64,000 nt of DNA from Cryptosporidium bovis (taxonomy: Eukaryota > Apicomplexa > Conoidasida > Eucoccidiorida > Cryptosporidiidae), in NCBI GenBank assembly GCA_009768925.2, contig VHIT02000049.1, forward strand, positions 117,159-181,158. The letters are read 5' to 3'. The notes below the pieces were generated by a model. It searched no databases. It was given only the letters and a program-made list of their open reading frames with translations, and was not told the origin of the DNA. A program made the translations under genes and the position numbers. Every line of letters begins with the position of its first letter. Within the stretch, counting starts at the first letter, position 1. Of this stretch, positions 1-8,284 are shown one piece after another.

Positions 1-1359
1 AGTTGTTTTTGCAGTAATTTCTTGAATGCATTGGCCGCTCTCAAGATTAAAGCCATGAGGGCACTTAAGTGTGTAAGGTTTACCAGTAGTTGCTGTACAG
101 AGGCCAGTTGGAGGTACTTCACTTCCATCTGGGCAAAATCCAATAAGAGAAGCAGTTTCGAATGAAACACATTTGTGATTTTTGAGAATTCCACTGGGAC
201 AACTTCTTGTTGGAACTTCAGATATAACTTTAACGCACTGATCTCCTTGTCTGGAGAATCCATTTGGACATTCAATAAGTGCAGGCTTCATTTTTTCGGA
301 AATGCACTCTCCATTTCCGCTTTCAATATATCCATGTGGACATTGAATCAATGGTTGTTCAGTAAGAAGGTTGAAACATTTATTGTGATGTCCGTGTGGT
401 GTTGAACCTGGTGGACAGGATATCTCAGGTTCGACATTTGAAATACTTACACATTGATTCGACTCTAATTTGAAACCTTGTGGGCAGTCTTGGATAATGG
501 GCCTTTCTTCCATTCTAATACACCTAGAACCTGTTGCGTCCAGTTCGAATCCTGCTGGGCATGTAGGAACCACAGGAACATTTGTAACAATAATACATTT
601 ATGACCTCTTGGAATTGAACCTACTGGGCATTGAGAAACCGTCTCAACCTGCACAAGTCTATTACAAACTCCATCTTTAAGTTGATACCCTTTCTCGCAT
701 CTCAAATTTGGTCTTGTTATATCAACAACGACACATACATCTCCTCTAAGTTCATATCCATGTTTGCAAGAAAGTAGCACCTCTACACTTTCTGTTCTTG
801 AACATTGAACTATCTTACCATGTCTGTCTATTGGATCGAAACCTGGTGGGCAGCTATCTATTGGTTCTGTCATAATGTCTCTGACACACTCTTGGTGCTT
901 CCTTTGGAATCCTGGAGGGCATCTATAATCTGCAGAAAATTCTTTCATTGATATACACTCTTCTCCTGCCAGTGCAAATCCATGTGGACATGTTCTTTCT
1001 GCTTGAACTGTTTGTCTTGTAATACAACGACCATTTATTAATTCAAAACCTGGATCACATACCAATACTGCAAGAGTATATTCCTTTCTTACGCACTGTC
1101 CCTCTCTAAGCTCATATTTCTTTGGACAGTTAACTGAACTTGGAACAAAAATAGTCCTCGTGCACTGTTTACCACTTATTGAATAACCTTGTGGGCATTC
1201 TATTAATGGTGCAACTACATCGGTATTTGATTCATAATAGTTCACATTTGTCGGGAGTACGTGATGACCATGTCCATGCATATGTTGACCATGTTGTGCC
1301 TTTACATTTGAAATTGTTAGAAATGTACTAAATGATACCAACGCTCCAAATAACTTCAT
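1..1359 (-). CDS. COWP6: COWP-type oocyst wall protein, COWP6-like (partial, C-terminus beyond left edge)
   Basis: The minus-strand frame is open from an ATG at 1359 to position 1, giving 453 codons with no stop, so the gene continues to the left. Residues 1 to about 22 form a signal peptide (MKLFGALVSF, cleavage near KAQ), followed by a histidine-rich stretch (HGQHMHGHGHH). The rest is about 17 units of the form C-P-x-G-F/Y-x(5-9)-C, spaced 25-35 residues apart with few other features. Such regular cysteine-pair repeats are typical of Cryptosporidium oocyst wall proteins, which are secreted and build the disulfide-linked inner oocyst wall. The symbol COWP6 rests on my recollection that COWP6 lies near IscS and the PKS on C. 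parvum chromosome 4; the family is secure, the paralogue number less so. It is likely expressed in macrogametes or forming oocysts. Confidence 0.85.
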   Translation of the reverse strand, partial: MKLFGALVSFSTFLTISNVKAQHGQHMHGHGHHVLPTNVNYYESNTDVVAPLIECPQGYSISGKQCTRTIFVPSSVNCPKKYELREGQCVRKEYTLAVLVCDPGFELINGRCITRQTVQAERTCPHGFALAGEECISMKEFSADYRCPPGFQRKHQECVRDIMTEPIDSCPPGFDPIDRHGKIVQCSRTESVEVLLSCKHGYELRGDVCVVVDITRPNLRCEKGYQLKDGVCNRLVQVETVSQCPVGSIPRGHKCIIVTNVPVVPTCPAGFELDATGSRCIRMEERPIIQDCPQGFKLESNQCVSISNVEPEISCPPGSTPHGHHNKCFNLLTEQPLIQCPHGYIESGNGECISEKMKPALIECPNGFSRQGDQCVKVISEVPTRSCPSGILKNHKCVSFETASLIGFCPDGSEVPPTGLCTATTGKPYTLKCPHGFNLESGQCIQEITAKTT

Positions 1360-1993
1360 TATTATTACTATCTAATATAAATCCTTACCTTTATTTCCTT
1401 TGTATTGAAATATTAATCCTTATTATATGTCACTTATGCACAAACTCTACTAAATAAGCTGTTTTAATATTTAATACAGAATTTTCAGTACTAAAATAAA
1501 ATATAATTTTTTCAATTGTTATATTGTTTTCAAAACGTGGAAAGTAAGCCTATTTTTAACCAAAAATGCTATATCAAACTGAGGACTAATTCTATTTTTT
1601 GTTTTAAAAAGATACAAAATTTCCTCGAATGCGAGTATTTTTTATTCCTTTTTCTAGAATTGACTTTCTCATGCATGTAATTTCATGTCAACTCTAGGCG
1701 CCAAAACCCCACATTTTGAGTACCTTTTGCCTGCATCGACAAAGGGTCCAAACAGGTCATAAGAACGAAATCAAGAAAGAGAGGGATTGAAGGGGAGAGG
1801 ACTGAAGGTAGATGAATATGTAGATTACAGTAGGTTAATAAGAAAACAACAAGAAAAAAATAAGATGAGCACAAAGTATATCAGAAATTAAAAAACAAGC
1901 TACCAATTCTATAATTCAGTAATATTTCATATCCTAACTGATTTTAACATCAGTTAGCACTTCCCAAAGTCGAAATACCACCTATATATTCAC
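1360..1993. other. Intergenic region upstream of the COWP gene
   Basis: No credible ORF. The 63-residue minus-strand frame at 1683-1874 starts at GTG and resembles nothing. The part near the COWP gene is very AT-rich. The stretch about 1665-1870 is visibly less so and holds two regulatory-looking sites, ATGCATG (1671-1677, an AP2-type GCATG core) and GGCGCCAAAA (1697-1706, E2F-like). This is the probable promoter of the COWP gene plus the 3' end of the eS31 gene. Confidence 0.6.
1697..1706 (-). promoter_or_regulatory. E2F-like site upstream of COWP gene
   Basis: GGCGCCAAAA on the plus strand reads TTTTGGCGCC on the minus strand, the classic E2F/DP form, about 340 bp before the COWP start. 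An ATGCATG element lies 20 bp away. Confidence 0.45.
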
Positions 1994-2464
1994 TTACTTT
2001 TTACCTTCTTCGCCTTTAGTTGGAAAGTAAGTCAATCCACAACGACCACAACTTGTTCTATTGAAGTGTTGGGCCATAAAAACTCCTGCTCCACAAGTAT
2101 CTGCTGGGCATTCACGACGTAGTTTGACAACTTTGTCACCATCTACCTTGTAGTATTTAAGAACTGCTAACTTCACCTTCTTCTTTTTGTGTTTGATTTT
2201 CTTTGGTTTTGTGAAGTTTTTCTTCTTCTTTTTAGCACCTCCTAATGTTAACTCTGAGAAATGAATTGTGGAATATTCCATAATACCAGCCTCCTCTAAT
2301 GTTTCAACGCCTTCTAATGAAAGGAAACCATAGTTAACAGACAAAAAATCAGTGGGAATGCAAGAAATCTCGCTAATTTTCAGTTTTAATTCCTCCGAAT
2401 TCATTGTTGGATCTACATCCAGTGCAATAGTCTCACCGAGACCACATCTTAAGAATATCTGCAT
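1994..2464 (-). CDS. RPS27A: Ubiquitin-like / ribosomal protein eS31 (S27a) fusion
   Basis: 156 residues. Residues 1-76 are a ubiquitin-fold domain (starts MQIFLR, ends LGG) fused to the 40S protein eS31: a lysine-rich linker (AKKKKKNF...) then the zinc ribbon with four cysteines in the pattern CPADTC...CGRC near the C-terminus. eS31 sits on the beak of the small ribosomal subunit; the ubiquitin part normally serves as a cleaved chaperone. Here the first 76 residues keep exact ubiquitin length but are strongly diverged: by position, Lys6, 11, 33, 48 and 63 are replaced, Ile44 is Asn, and Arg72 and Arg74 are lost. Lys27 and Lys29 remain. It is therefore unlikely to supply functional ubiquitin, though cleavage after Gly76 remains possible. 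Start at the first ATG; intronless. Confidence 0.96.
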   Translation of the reverse strand: MQIFLRCGLGETIALDVDPTMNSEELKLKISEISCIPTDFLSVNYGFLSLEGVETLEEAGIMEYSTIHFSELTLGGAKKKKKNFTKPKKIKHKKKKVKLAVLKYYKVDGDKVVKLRRECPADTCGAGVFMAQHFNRTSCGRCGLTYFPTKGEEGKK

Positions 2465-2926
2465 CTTCTAGCTTACAGTTAAAGGGAAATTACAAAGTAA
2501 TAACAATTCCGTTGCAACCTGCACCAAAATCTATGAAAAATTACGATTTCTCGTTTTACTTTTTTGAGACATAATTTACAGAAAAAAAAACCCTGGCGCA
2601 TTTAACGAATATAATATCATTTTACTACTAATAATGATATTACCCTATCGGAGCCTAATTACAGTTTAATTTTTAATTTACATAATTCAGAGACGTATTA
2701 ATGTGTCAAAAAAAAAAAAATTGAACTTAATGTAAATCGAGTACCGCTTTGTGGCGGCAAACACCTACCACCAATTAAAGATAATACATTTGGAACTAAA
2801 TCAAAGATCATCTATAAAATAATGTCTGAAAATAATTCAACCATTATTTAATGTGTTTCAAGTACTTCCCAGTTAATAAATAGAATAAACACACATCCAC
2901 TAATGTGATTAATATTTTCCCAATAG
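2465..2926. other. Intergenic region upstream of eS31 gene
   Basis: AT-rich spacer of 462 bp between two minus-strand genes. It contains TGGCGCA (2594-2600) about 130 bp before the eS31 start, a run of 13 A (about 2708-2720), and GTGGCGGCAAAC (2751-2762). No ORF or RNA gene recognised. Confidence 0.5.
2594..2600 (-). promoter_or_regulatory. E2F-like TGGCGC core upstream of eS31 gene
   Basis: TGGCGCA in an AT-rich context, about 130 bp before the ATG at 2464. A second GC-rich element, GTGGCGGCAAAC, lies at 2751-2762. Confidence 0.35.
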
Positions 2927-3355
2927 TTATTTTTTAGTCGATGATCTTGTTATCCTTTTACCTGTTATTGATTTAGGAACTGATTCTGGCTTTTCTTTTG
3001 TTGATTTTGAACTGCTCCTCGTTGTTCTTTTTGTAGCGTTAGTCTTTGCCGTCTCACGTTCCTTACCTTTTGGTTGTCTCGTTGATACTTCCGAAGCTTC
3101 TGTTGTAATCTTCCTCGTTGGTGTTTTAGACTTGGCAGAAGATCTCGTCTTTCTTGTAATTGTTTGATCAGTGTTTGCAACCGATAAGTTTTCTTTACTG
3201 GAGACTACAGACCTCGTTTGCCTTCGAGTACTCTTTTTTTGAGTTTGCTTTTTTGGTTTACCCTTTAGGTTTATTAAAATTATCCATATTCCAAAAAACA
3301 CTGCTATAATTATTCCAATTACATATTTCAACGGTAACTCTTGAATTACCATCAT
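2927..3355 (-). CDS. Small one-pass membrane protein with basic TRSS-repeat tail (unknown function)
   Basis: 142 residues, not recognised. Residues about 11-30 form one strongly hydrophobic segment (YVIGIIIAVFFGIWIILI). The remaining 110 or so residues are polar, rich in Lys, Arg, Ser and Thr, and contain repeated TRS/TRSS blocks (RQTRS, KTRSS, RTTRSS, RITRSS). This suggests a signal-anchor or tail-exposed membrane protein with a disordered basic domain, perhaps phosphorylated or binding nucleic acid or acidic lipid; that is inference. Two ATGs are adjacent at the start. A second frame on the same strand (2965-3180) is a shadow. A TTTTTGCCGCC element (3558-3568) lies about 200 bp upstream, in the spacer shared with the divergent hydrolase gene, which favours a real transcript. 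Confidence 0.55.
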   Translation of the reverse strand: MMVIQELPLKYVIGIIIAVFFGIWIILINLKGKPKKQTQKKSTRRQTRSVVSSKENLSVANTDQTITRKTRSSAKSKTPTRKITTEASEVSTRQPKGKERETAKTNATKRTTRSSSKSTKEKPESVPKSITGKRITRSSTKK

Positions 3356-4044
3356 ATTTTTAATAATAATATATAATTCCTACAGTCCTATATTCTCCTG
3401 GTTTCTCTTGCAGAATGCTCAATCTGCGATATACCAAGTGAGCCTATGACCTTAATTCTTTCATAAACTTTTATTGGAATAATTCACGATCTATTACACT
3501 TTCCACATGCTTTAGAAATTATTATAACATAATATATATGTGGAATACGTATGAACATTTTTGCCGCCTAAATCACTTATTTGAAAATTTTTTAGATAAT
3601 TATTAAAAAACATGTTGTATTTGAAAAATTAACCTACTTTTAATTTTATTGTTGTTGAATCCATTATTTATTCAAAAGTATAAATTTTATTCTTGTTTAT
3701 GATAATCTATTACGTTATTGTTAGCAGTTGTATCTCGGATTTTTCCTATACCTAACCAACTTACTATGTAAATTATCATTTTCTTTACATATTTGTTGTA
3801 TTAATTTTATTTTTAAATAATTGTAGTGTGTTTATATTTAAATTTTTAATGCTTATTAGAGTCTGATCTATAATTATATTTGACCATTTATTTGCAATCG
3901 TTACCACAATATAGGCGCCATATACTTAAATTCTCCCTATTTTCCAAGAGAGGTAACGAATTAGAGCGAAGATTTGTGTTAGAAATAAATTCTCGATACA
4001 GTTCCTTTTTAAGGGATTTTATCTCTTCATTGTTCTATAGGAAG
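3356..4044. other. Divergent intergenic region before the first hydrolase-like gene
   Basis: 689 bp, very AT-rich, shared by the minus-strand membrane protein and the plus-strand hydrolase gene. It holds TTTTTGCCGCC (3558-3568) and GGCGCC (3914-3919). A frame open from 3880 joins the hydrolase but contains no ATG before 4045 (its first codon is TTG), so I treat it as 5' untranslated. Confidence 0.5.
3914..3919 (+). promoter_or_regulatory. E2F-like GGCGCC site upstream of hydrolase-like gene 1
   Basis: Palindromic GGCGCC in an AT-rich spacer, about 126 bp before the chosen ATG (4045). It would fall inside the coding region if the TTG-extended frame from 3880 were used, which supports the later start. 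Confidence 0.4.
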
Positions 4045-5151
4045 ATGAGTATTCTTTCATCTAATAGGTCATTGACCAAGATATATATTTTAGTGTTCAT
4101 TTTAAATATTTGTGGAATTAATTGCTATGGAGATATTAATGCATCTACTTATACCAATATTACACCTGAAGACTATAACTATTTGAACAGAGCAGGAATT
4201 ACAGATGTTAAACCTATAGGAATGTTATCTCACTTTAGTCGTTCTGAAACTCCAAAATATACAATATTTTTATTTAATGTTTTTTCAACAAATAATATTG
4301 TAAAAAACTTGAATAGAAAGATGTATGTCCATCTCGTACGTCACTTGGATCACTATGACCGTGAATTTAGTGAGAGTTTGCAGATTATATCTCCAAATAC
4401 TTATCCAAATATAAGATCTGTTTATTCAATGCTTGGTAGAGATAAACATGATGCATTAAGATCGGGAACCATCCCAAAAGACAGGTATATTTCGACTACT
4501 GTATCTGCTGTTGCCTTTATTAACAATCTAGTTAGAAAGGGAATAGTTCACTCAATTGAAAACTCTGCCATATACGGAAGTTGTGTTGGTGGGATTATAG
4601 GCTCTGCAGCTTCAACTGCAATGAAAACATCATTGGGGGCTGTTGTATTAAATGGGTCCGCAATGTTCATGCCTGATGTTGTGAGAGCAAAGCTTGCAAG
4701 AAAATCAGCATTAGCGAATGTAAAATACCTTATTATACATAGTACATCGGACAAAGTAATCCCATTTGTTCATGCAGAAAACACCCACAATTCATTAGTC
4801 AAATGGGGTGCCACCGTAAACTTCATGAAATATGAAGGAATTAGCCACATACATGCGATGATGAAATATAAATATACGGGATTCAGATACATTGCCTCTG
4901 TTCTAATTAGAAGACCTGAAATATTCAGACCTCAAGATACAGAGGATGCAGAACTTTTAAACAGAACAAAATCAAAGATAGACAAGGATTTAATTGTTCC
5001 AATTGTTCCACCAAGAAATGAGACTGAGGTCTTGGATCTGGAAAAAAGTAAAGCTGAAAGTTTAATTCACTCTCATTCCACTAGTTATGGTGAGAACTTA
5101 TCAGTTTTGGAGAGGGGTAACGTTATTGTGATCACCAGCGACGATATTTAG
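4045..5151 (+). CDS. Secreted alpha/beta-hydrolase-like protein 1 (Cys nucleophile-elbow family)
   Basis: 368 residues from the ATG at 4045; the frame is open back to 3880 but without an earlier ATG. N-terminal signal peptide (MSILSSNRSL then a hydrophobic core ending near GINCYG). It has the same fold signature as two downstream paralogues: HFSR.ETPKYTIFLFNVF (strand), HLVRHLDHYDR, RSGTIPKDRYI, an elbow YGSCVGGIIGS, a likely acid in HSTSDKVIPF and a likely base in ISHIHAMM. G-x-C-x-G-G is the elbow of dienelactone-hydrolase-like enzymes, in which Cys replaces Ser. Probably exported or placed in the secretory pathway; potential N-glycosylation sites (NAS, NIT) lie just after the signal. Substrate unknown. 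The oxyanion region (FNVF here, MHGF in paralogue 2) is altered, so activity is not assured. Confidence 0.75.
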   Translation: MSILSSNRSLTKIYILVFILNICGINCYGDINASTYTNITPEDYNYLNRAGITDVKPIGMLSHFSRSETPKYTIFLFNVFSTNNIVKNLNRKMYVHLVRHLDHYDREFSESLQIISPNTYPNIRSVYSMLGRDKHDALRSGTIPKDRYISTTVSAVAFINNLVRKGIVHSIENSAIYGSCVGGIIGSAASTAMKTSLGAVVLNGSAMFMPDVVRAKLARKSALANVKYLIIHSTSDKVIPFVHAENTHNSLVKWGATVNFMKYEGISHIHAMMKYKYTGFRYIASVLIRRPEIFRPQDTEDAELLNRTKSKIDKDLIVPIVPPRNETEVLDLEKSKAESLIHSHSTSYGENLSVLERGNVIVITSDDI

Positions 5152-5319
5152 TAATCACTTTCTATTGTGTTTTTTTGTTTATTTTGATAGTCTATAGCTT
5201 TTGTTATTCAGAGACAAGGTGTAAATTTATTTTTGTCTTCTGTTAACAATTCTATTTTTTTCTTTCTATTCAGTCTTGAGTTTGCCCTTAAAGATCAGGG
5301 AATTATCCAATTAAACATG

Positions 5320-5331
5320 TTGGGCGGGTTT
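5320..5331 (+). promoter_or_regulatory. E2F-like TTGGGCGGGTTT upstream of cysteine desulfurase
   Basis: GC-rich element 66 bp before the IscS ATG in a 245 bp AT-rich spacer; fits the GGCGGG form. Confidence 0.4.
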
Positions 5332-5396
5332 GATAGTCTTGTGCATTTTAGAAAGAAATAGGTCCAAAGGATTTAAACAAGAACAGGAAAATTAAA

Positions 5397-6716
5397 ATGC
5401 TAGCAAAAAACTTGTATAATTCGGCTTCCCTAAGTGCTTCAATGAAAATTGGAAAGGTGGCATTTATTTCCACCATAGGTTCAAGGTTAATTCACAAACG
5501 ACCAATGTATTTTGATTATCAAGCAACAACTCCACTTGACCCAAGAGTTTTAGACAAGATGATGCCATTTTTCACTGAAAAATTTGGGAACTCCCATTCA
5601 AGAACTCATTCATATGGATGGGAGGCGGAAGATGCAGTTGAATCTGCCAGGAAGAACATAGCAGAACTTATTAAATCCCAACCAAAAGAGATAGTTTTTA
5701 CCTCTGGTGCTACTGAATCAAACAACACAATAATAAGAGGAGTATGTGATATATATGGAGATATTAAAAATAAGAGGAATCATATTATTACCACTCAGAT
5801 TGAACATAAATGCGTATTGTCAACAATGCGTGAGTTAGAGCTTAAAGGATATAGAGTGACGTATTTAAATGTAGACAAAAAAGGCCTTATTTCGCTCGAA
5901 GAGTTGGAGAAGGCAATAATACCTGGGGAAACTATTCTTGTCTCTGTAATGCACGTAAACAATGAAATAGGTGTTGTCCAGCCTATGGCATTAATAGGTG
6001 AACTCTGCAAAAAGTACGGCATTTTATTTCATAGTGACGTAGCACAAGGTTTAGGCAAATTGAACATTGATGTAAATAAGTGGAATTCCGACTTTTTGTC
6101 ACTTTCTGCCCATAAAGTTTACGGTCCGAAAGGAATAGGAGCGTTTTACATTAGAAGTAAACCCAGAAGAAGAATTAAACCACTCATTTTTGGTGGTGGT
6201 CAAGAGCGTGGAATGAGATCCGGTACAATGCCTGTTCCACTTGTTGTAGGATTTGGTGAAGCCTGTAAAATTGCACTTGAAGAAATGAATGCTGATTCAG
6301 TACATACTAAGATGCTTTATGACAAATTATACAAAGGAATTACTTCTAAACTTCCTGATGTAGAACTAAATGGTTGTGGAGTCAATCGTATGTTTGGGAA
6401 TCTAAATTTAAGTTTCAAAGGTGTAGAAGGGGAGTCATTAATGATGAAGTTATACTCTATGGCGCTTTCTTCCGGAAGTGCTTGTACATCTGCGTCACTA
6501 GAACCTTCTTATGTTCTGAGAGCAATTGGTGTGGGTGAGGACGTTGCACATACATCAATCCGTTTTGGAATTGGAAGGTTCACTACTCAAGAAGAAATTG
6601 ATAAAGCAGTCAAAAATGTTGTAGATTCTGTAAATCAACTTAGAGAAATGTCTCCTCTCTGGAACTCTGAAACAAACTCCAGTACCGTAGATGAAGAATC
6701 ACTAAAGTGGACATAA
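5397..6716 (+). CDS. NFS1: Cysteine desulfurase IscS/Nfs1 (mitosomal type)
   Basis: 439 residues. A PLP-dependent class V aminotransferase-fold enzyme that takes sulfur from cysteine for Fe-S cluster assembly, expected in the Cryptosporidium mitosome. Seen directly: [14 protein letters not shown] near residue 40, [13 protein letters not shown], the PLP-binding lysine in [12 protein letters not shown] (Lys240), [12 protein letters not shown], and the persulfide cysteine in [17 protein letters not shown] (Cys363), all intact. Residues 1 to about 35 precede the conserved core, lack acidic residues and contain Lys and Arg, as expected for a mitosomal presequence. It interrupts a tandem set of hydrolase-like paralogues but is unrelated to them. 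Start at the first ATG, 66 bp after an E2F-like site. Confidence 0.97.
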   Translation: MLAKNLYNSASLSASMKIGKVAFISTIGSRLIHKRPMYFDYQATTPLDPRVLDKMMPFFTEKFGNSHSRTHSYGWEAEDAVESARKNIAELIKSQPKEIVFTSGATESNNTIIRGVCDIYGDIKNKRNHIITTQIEHKCVLSTMRELELKGYRVTYLNVDKKGLISLEELEKAIIPGETILVSVMHVNNEIGVVQPMALIGELCKKYGILFHSDVAQGLGKLNIDVNKWNSDFLSLSAHKVYGPKGIGAFYIRSKPRRRIKPLIFGGGQERGMRSGTMPVPLVVGFGEACKIALEEMNADSVHTKMLYDKLYKGITSKLPDVELNGCGVNRMFGNLNLSFKGVEGESLMMKLYSMALSSGSACTSASLEPSYVLRAIGVGEDVAHTSIRFGIGRFTTQEEIDKAVKNVVDSVNQLREMSPLWNSETNSSTVDEESLKWT

Positions 6717-6895
6717 CTAAAACATTTCTAAAAAAACTCATTTAGAAATAGAAGAGTAGTGATAAATTGAGCCTTAATTTACAAAATAATTTAGAATTTA
6801 ATCTCAAAATAGGGATATTATTATTTCAATAGAACAATTTATTTTTTCTATTTTTTTCGATATTGCCTATAATCTCATGTCAAACATTGTTGGCA

Positions 6896-6905
6896 TTTGC
6901 CGCCA
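6896..6905 (+). promoter_or_regulatory. E2F-like TTTGCCGCCA upstream of hydrolase-like gene 2
   Basis: GCCGCC element 58 bp before the ATG at 6963, similar in sequence and spacing to the sites before hydrolase-like gene 3 and the coiled-coil gene. Confidence 0.45.
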
Positions 6906-6962
6906 TGTTGTACTAGATACAGTTACCTGAAATCGATTAAATTCAGATGAGCTTTTGCATCC

Positions 6963-7940
6963 ATGGATCCTGTCAGAGTATTATTCTTACTATTTATATT
7001 TTTTTGTTTTGGTATTTTGGCAGAAATTAACCTAAATGAAGAAACTATTGATATAGAACCGTCTGACTACGACTACCTCAGGAATCTTAAGAATAGTGTA
7101 ACTCCAATAAAATTAGGTACATTTGGGCATCTAAGTCGAACGAAAACACCTAAATACACAGTGATTTTCATGCATGGGTTTGTAATGAGGAGTGAAACGT
7201 TTTATCCGCTAACTAACAAGTTTTTCGTGAGATTAGTAAGGCACCTAGACCATTATGACCAATCCTATAGCAATAATGTTCAGTTGATAGCGCCAAACTG
7301 GCATAAGGAATTCATTCCTTATTCGGAACAAGTTCCACAAGAGATGATATCTGCATTCAGATCTGGGAGACCAGATCCTAAGCAATATCTTCTTCAGACA
7401 GTAAGTATAATTGCATTCATAAACAGTCTATTGAGACGTGGAGTAATACATTCTCTCGAGTTTACTGGAATACATGGAAACTGTTTAGGTGGAATTATTG
7501 GAATCGCTGCGTCGCTCGGATTAAGATCCAATTTAGGTGCTGTTGCAATTTGCAGTTCTGCTTTGTTCCACCCAGACTTGATAAGGAGAAAAATTTTAAG
7601 GAGATCCTGCCTGAAAGCATCATTTCTAATTATCCAAGCTGAAGGCGATCAACTTATTTACCCAAAGTTTTCGACTGTAACCGAAGCAGTTTTGAAAGAA
7701 TGGGGTGCTAGAAACGTTATTCTACACAAATCTAAAGGAGCACATTTTCCTGTTATGGCGAAACATCTGTACACTGGATTTAGATTTATTGCTTCTGCAC
7801 TATGTAAAAGGCCTGAAATATTTAGATTGGAGGATTCATATAACAAAAAACTTATTGAAATGACAAAAAGAAGAGTAGAAGACATCACGACAATTGTATC
7901 AATTGTTGAGAACGAAACTAATATGAAGAGCAAACTGTGA
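6963..7940 (+). CDS. Secreted alpha/beta-hydrolase-like protein 2
   Basis: 325 residues; the best-preserved member of the three-gene family. Signal peptide MDPVRVLFLLFIFFCFGILA. Then TPKYTVIFMHGFVMRS (strand 3 and an HG oxyanion motif), HLVRHLDHYDQ-type helix, RSGRPDPKQYLLQTVS, elbow IHGNCLGGIIGIAAS with Cys in the nucleophile position, acid candidate QAEGDQLIYP and base candidate KGAHFPVMAK. The Cys-Asp-His arrangement with G-x-C-x-G-G is that of dienelactone hydrolase relatives. Predicted soluble secreted hydrolase; substrate unknown. It lies 246 bp after the IscS gene on the same strand. The tail after RPEIFRLED is shared with paralogue 1 (RPEIFRPQD), so the two share a recent ancestor. 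Confidence 0.78.
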   Translation: MDPVRVLFLLFIFFCFGILAEINLNEETIDIEPSDYDYLRNLKNSVTPIKLGTFGHLSRTKTPKYTVIFMHGFVMRSETFYPLTNKFFVRLVRHLDHYDQSYSNNVQLIAPNWHKEFIPYSEQVPQEMISAFRSGRPDPKQYLLQTVSIIAFINSLLRRGVIHSLEFTGIHGNCLGGIIGIAASLGLRSNLGAVAICSSALFHPDLIRRKILRRSCLKASFLIIQAEGDQLIYPKFSTVTEAVLKEWGARNVILHKSKGAHFPVMAKHLYTGFRFIASALCKRPEIFRLEDSYNKKLIEMTKRRVEDITTIVSIVENETNMKSKL

Positions 7941-8284
7941 CTATATTTTATTCCAATATAAAAAATTTTTATTTTTACTCGAGACGATTACTTGCATAAA
8001 TTAATTTTGCCTAAAATCTTGTATTTACTGGCGGTACCTGATATTCTACACTGGTATTGTTTGGATAATACTGAAGAGGAGGGATGGGTACTTCTCCAAT
8101 TAGGATGTTTTATATTTAATTTTTTTGTTGTTGGATATAAGTACTCCTTTTATTGCTCTATTAGTTGGATTTTTAAGGTAATTTTTAATTTTTTTTCCTT
8201 TATATTTTAGTTTTCGTGTATATACGTATTTTCCGCCAACGGATGATTTTTTTTTATATCGGGTTACAAATGAGTAGGTAACTG
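7941..8284 (+). other. Spacer between hydrolase-like genes 2 and 3
   Basis: 344 bp. A 72-residue frame at 7992-8210 opens with TTG, is rich in Phe and Ile from T-rich DNA, and I do not accept it as a gene. TTTTCCGCCAAC (8229-8240) lies just before hydrolase-like gene 3. Confidence 0.5.
8229..8240 (+). promoter_or_regulatory. E2F-like TTTTCCGCCAAC upstream of hydrolase-like gene 3
   Basis: CCGCCA core 45 bp before the ATG at 8285. Confidence 0.45.

Noticed and set aside
1683-1874. 63-residue minus-strand frame
   Set aside because: Starts at GTG, no recognisable sequence, lies in a likely promoter.
3880-4044. N-terminal extension of hydrolase-like protein 1
   Set aside because: No ATG before 4045; it would place a GGCGCC promoter element inside the coding region and hide the signal peptide.
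7992-8210. 72-residue plus-strand frame between hydrolase-like genes
   Set aside because: Starts at TTG; Phe/Ile-rich translation of T-rich DNA.
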